A stretch of DNA of 8,189 bases from Bacteroidales bacterium (GTDB taxonomy: Bacteria > Bacteroidota > Bacteroidia > Bacteroidales > JAFGXI01): positions 1 through 8,189 of the forward strand of contig JALSQC010000325.1 of assembly GCA_026985625.1 (NCBI GenBank). The letters run 5' to 3'. The translations under genes were made by a program, and so were the position numbers. Shown piece by piece: positions 8,063 to 8,189 of this stretch. How positions within the stretch are numbered: the first letter of the stretch is position 1; every line of letters begins with the position of its first letter. The notes under the pieces were generated by a model. The model had not been told where the DNA came from, made no database searches, and saw only the letters and a program-made list of their open reading frames with translations.

Positions 8063-8140
8063 TTATAATGCTAATTTACGAGAAATATTGATATTTTCAA
8101 AAATATATTGAAACATCGATGAGTTTTTAAAAAATTGCAT
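8063..8140 (-). other. Short reading frame of 25 codons, status unknown
   Basis: ATG at 8138-8140 opens a frame of 25 codons ending in TAA at 8063-8065. The peptide starts MQFFKNSSMFQYIF and ends ISRKLAL. The same frame is open back to a TAG at 8186-8188, giving at most 40 codons, so it is not simply the tail of a longer intact gene. It could be a small gene, the remnant of a decayed one, or chance in AT-rich DNA. I do not recognise it. The rest of 8030-8189 holds nothing else that I can support. Confidence 0.2.
8098..8105 (-). promoter_or_regulatory. Candidate -7 box (TAnnTTTG) before the surface-protein gene
   Basis: The minus strand reads TATTTTTG, matching TAnnTTTG, and would give a leader of roughly 60 bases before the ATG at 8029. 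The -33 position is A-rich with no TTTG, and the box lies in a short A/T palindrome (8091-8106), so chance is a real possibility. No better match was found in 8030-8189. Confidence 0.2.
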
Positions 8141-8189
8141 AAATGTTTTTAAAATTGGTTTTTGTGGTTCAAAATGGTTTTTTTGCTAA

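Noticed and set aside
8091..8106. Seven-base A/T inverted repeat with a two-base centre.
   Set aside because: Such palindromes are expected by chance in sequence this AT-rich, and no partner copy or regulator site pattern is seen.
1..8189. Search for CRISPR arrays, tRNA or rRNA genes, insertion sequences, toxin-antitoxin or defence genes.
   Set aside because: No regularly spaced repeats, no tRNA-like hairpin sets, no transposase motif and no defence-type domain were seen; the three long genes occupy nearly all of the window.

Overview
The window is strongly AT-rich and carries three long genes, all on the minus strand. Transcription therefore runs from the right end to the left end. Several signs point to a low-GC member of the Bacteroidota (CFB group): a C-terminal type IX secretion sorting domain, a ComEC with the Bacteroidota-style degenerate C-terminus, no Shine-Dalgarno sequences, and TAnnTTTG-type boxes. 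I cannot name the genus.

Layout in transcription order. (1) The gene at 8029-4571 encodes a 1152-residue secreted modular protein: signal peptide, FN3-like module, LamG-like module, three SprB-type Ig-like repeats, five PKD modules, a CARDB-like module and a T9SS type A sorting domain. It is a cell-surface or released adhesin-like protein, not an obvious enzyme. (2) After 69 bases, the gene at 4501-2369 encodes ComEC, the inner-membrane DNA-uptake channel. It starts at TTG and has lost the metal-binding histidines of its C-terminal metallo-beta-lactamase-like domain. (3) After 39 bases, the gene at 2329-41 encodes a 762-residue polytopic membrane protein. It looks like a GT-C-fold glycosyltransferase-type protein with a large periplasmic tail ending in a carbohydrate-binding-like jelly roll.

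The genes share strand and close spacing, so comEC and the GT-C-like gene are probably co-transcribed. The gap before comEC has a possible weak hairpin and a promoter-like box, so the adhesin may be a separate unit. No direct functional link between the three proteins is visible; all three belong to the cell envelope or surface. The ends (1-40 and 8030-8189) hold no complete recognisable gene; the right end has a 25-codon reading frame of unknown status.

I see no RNA gene, CRISPR array, insertion sequence or defence system. The most notable signals are a GC-rich island inside the adhesin gene that coincides with its SprB-type repeats, the degenerate ComEC C-terminal domain, and the near-leaderless TTG start of comEC. 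I do not see convincing evidence of a wholly new system.
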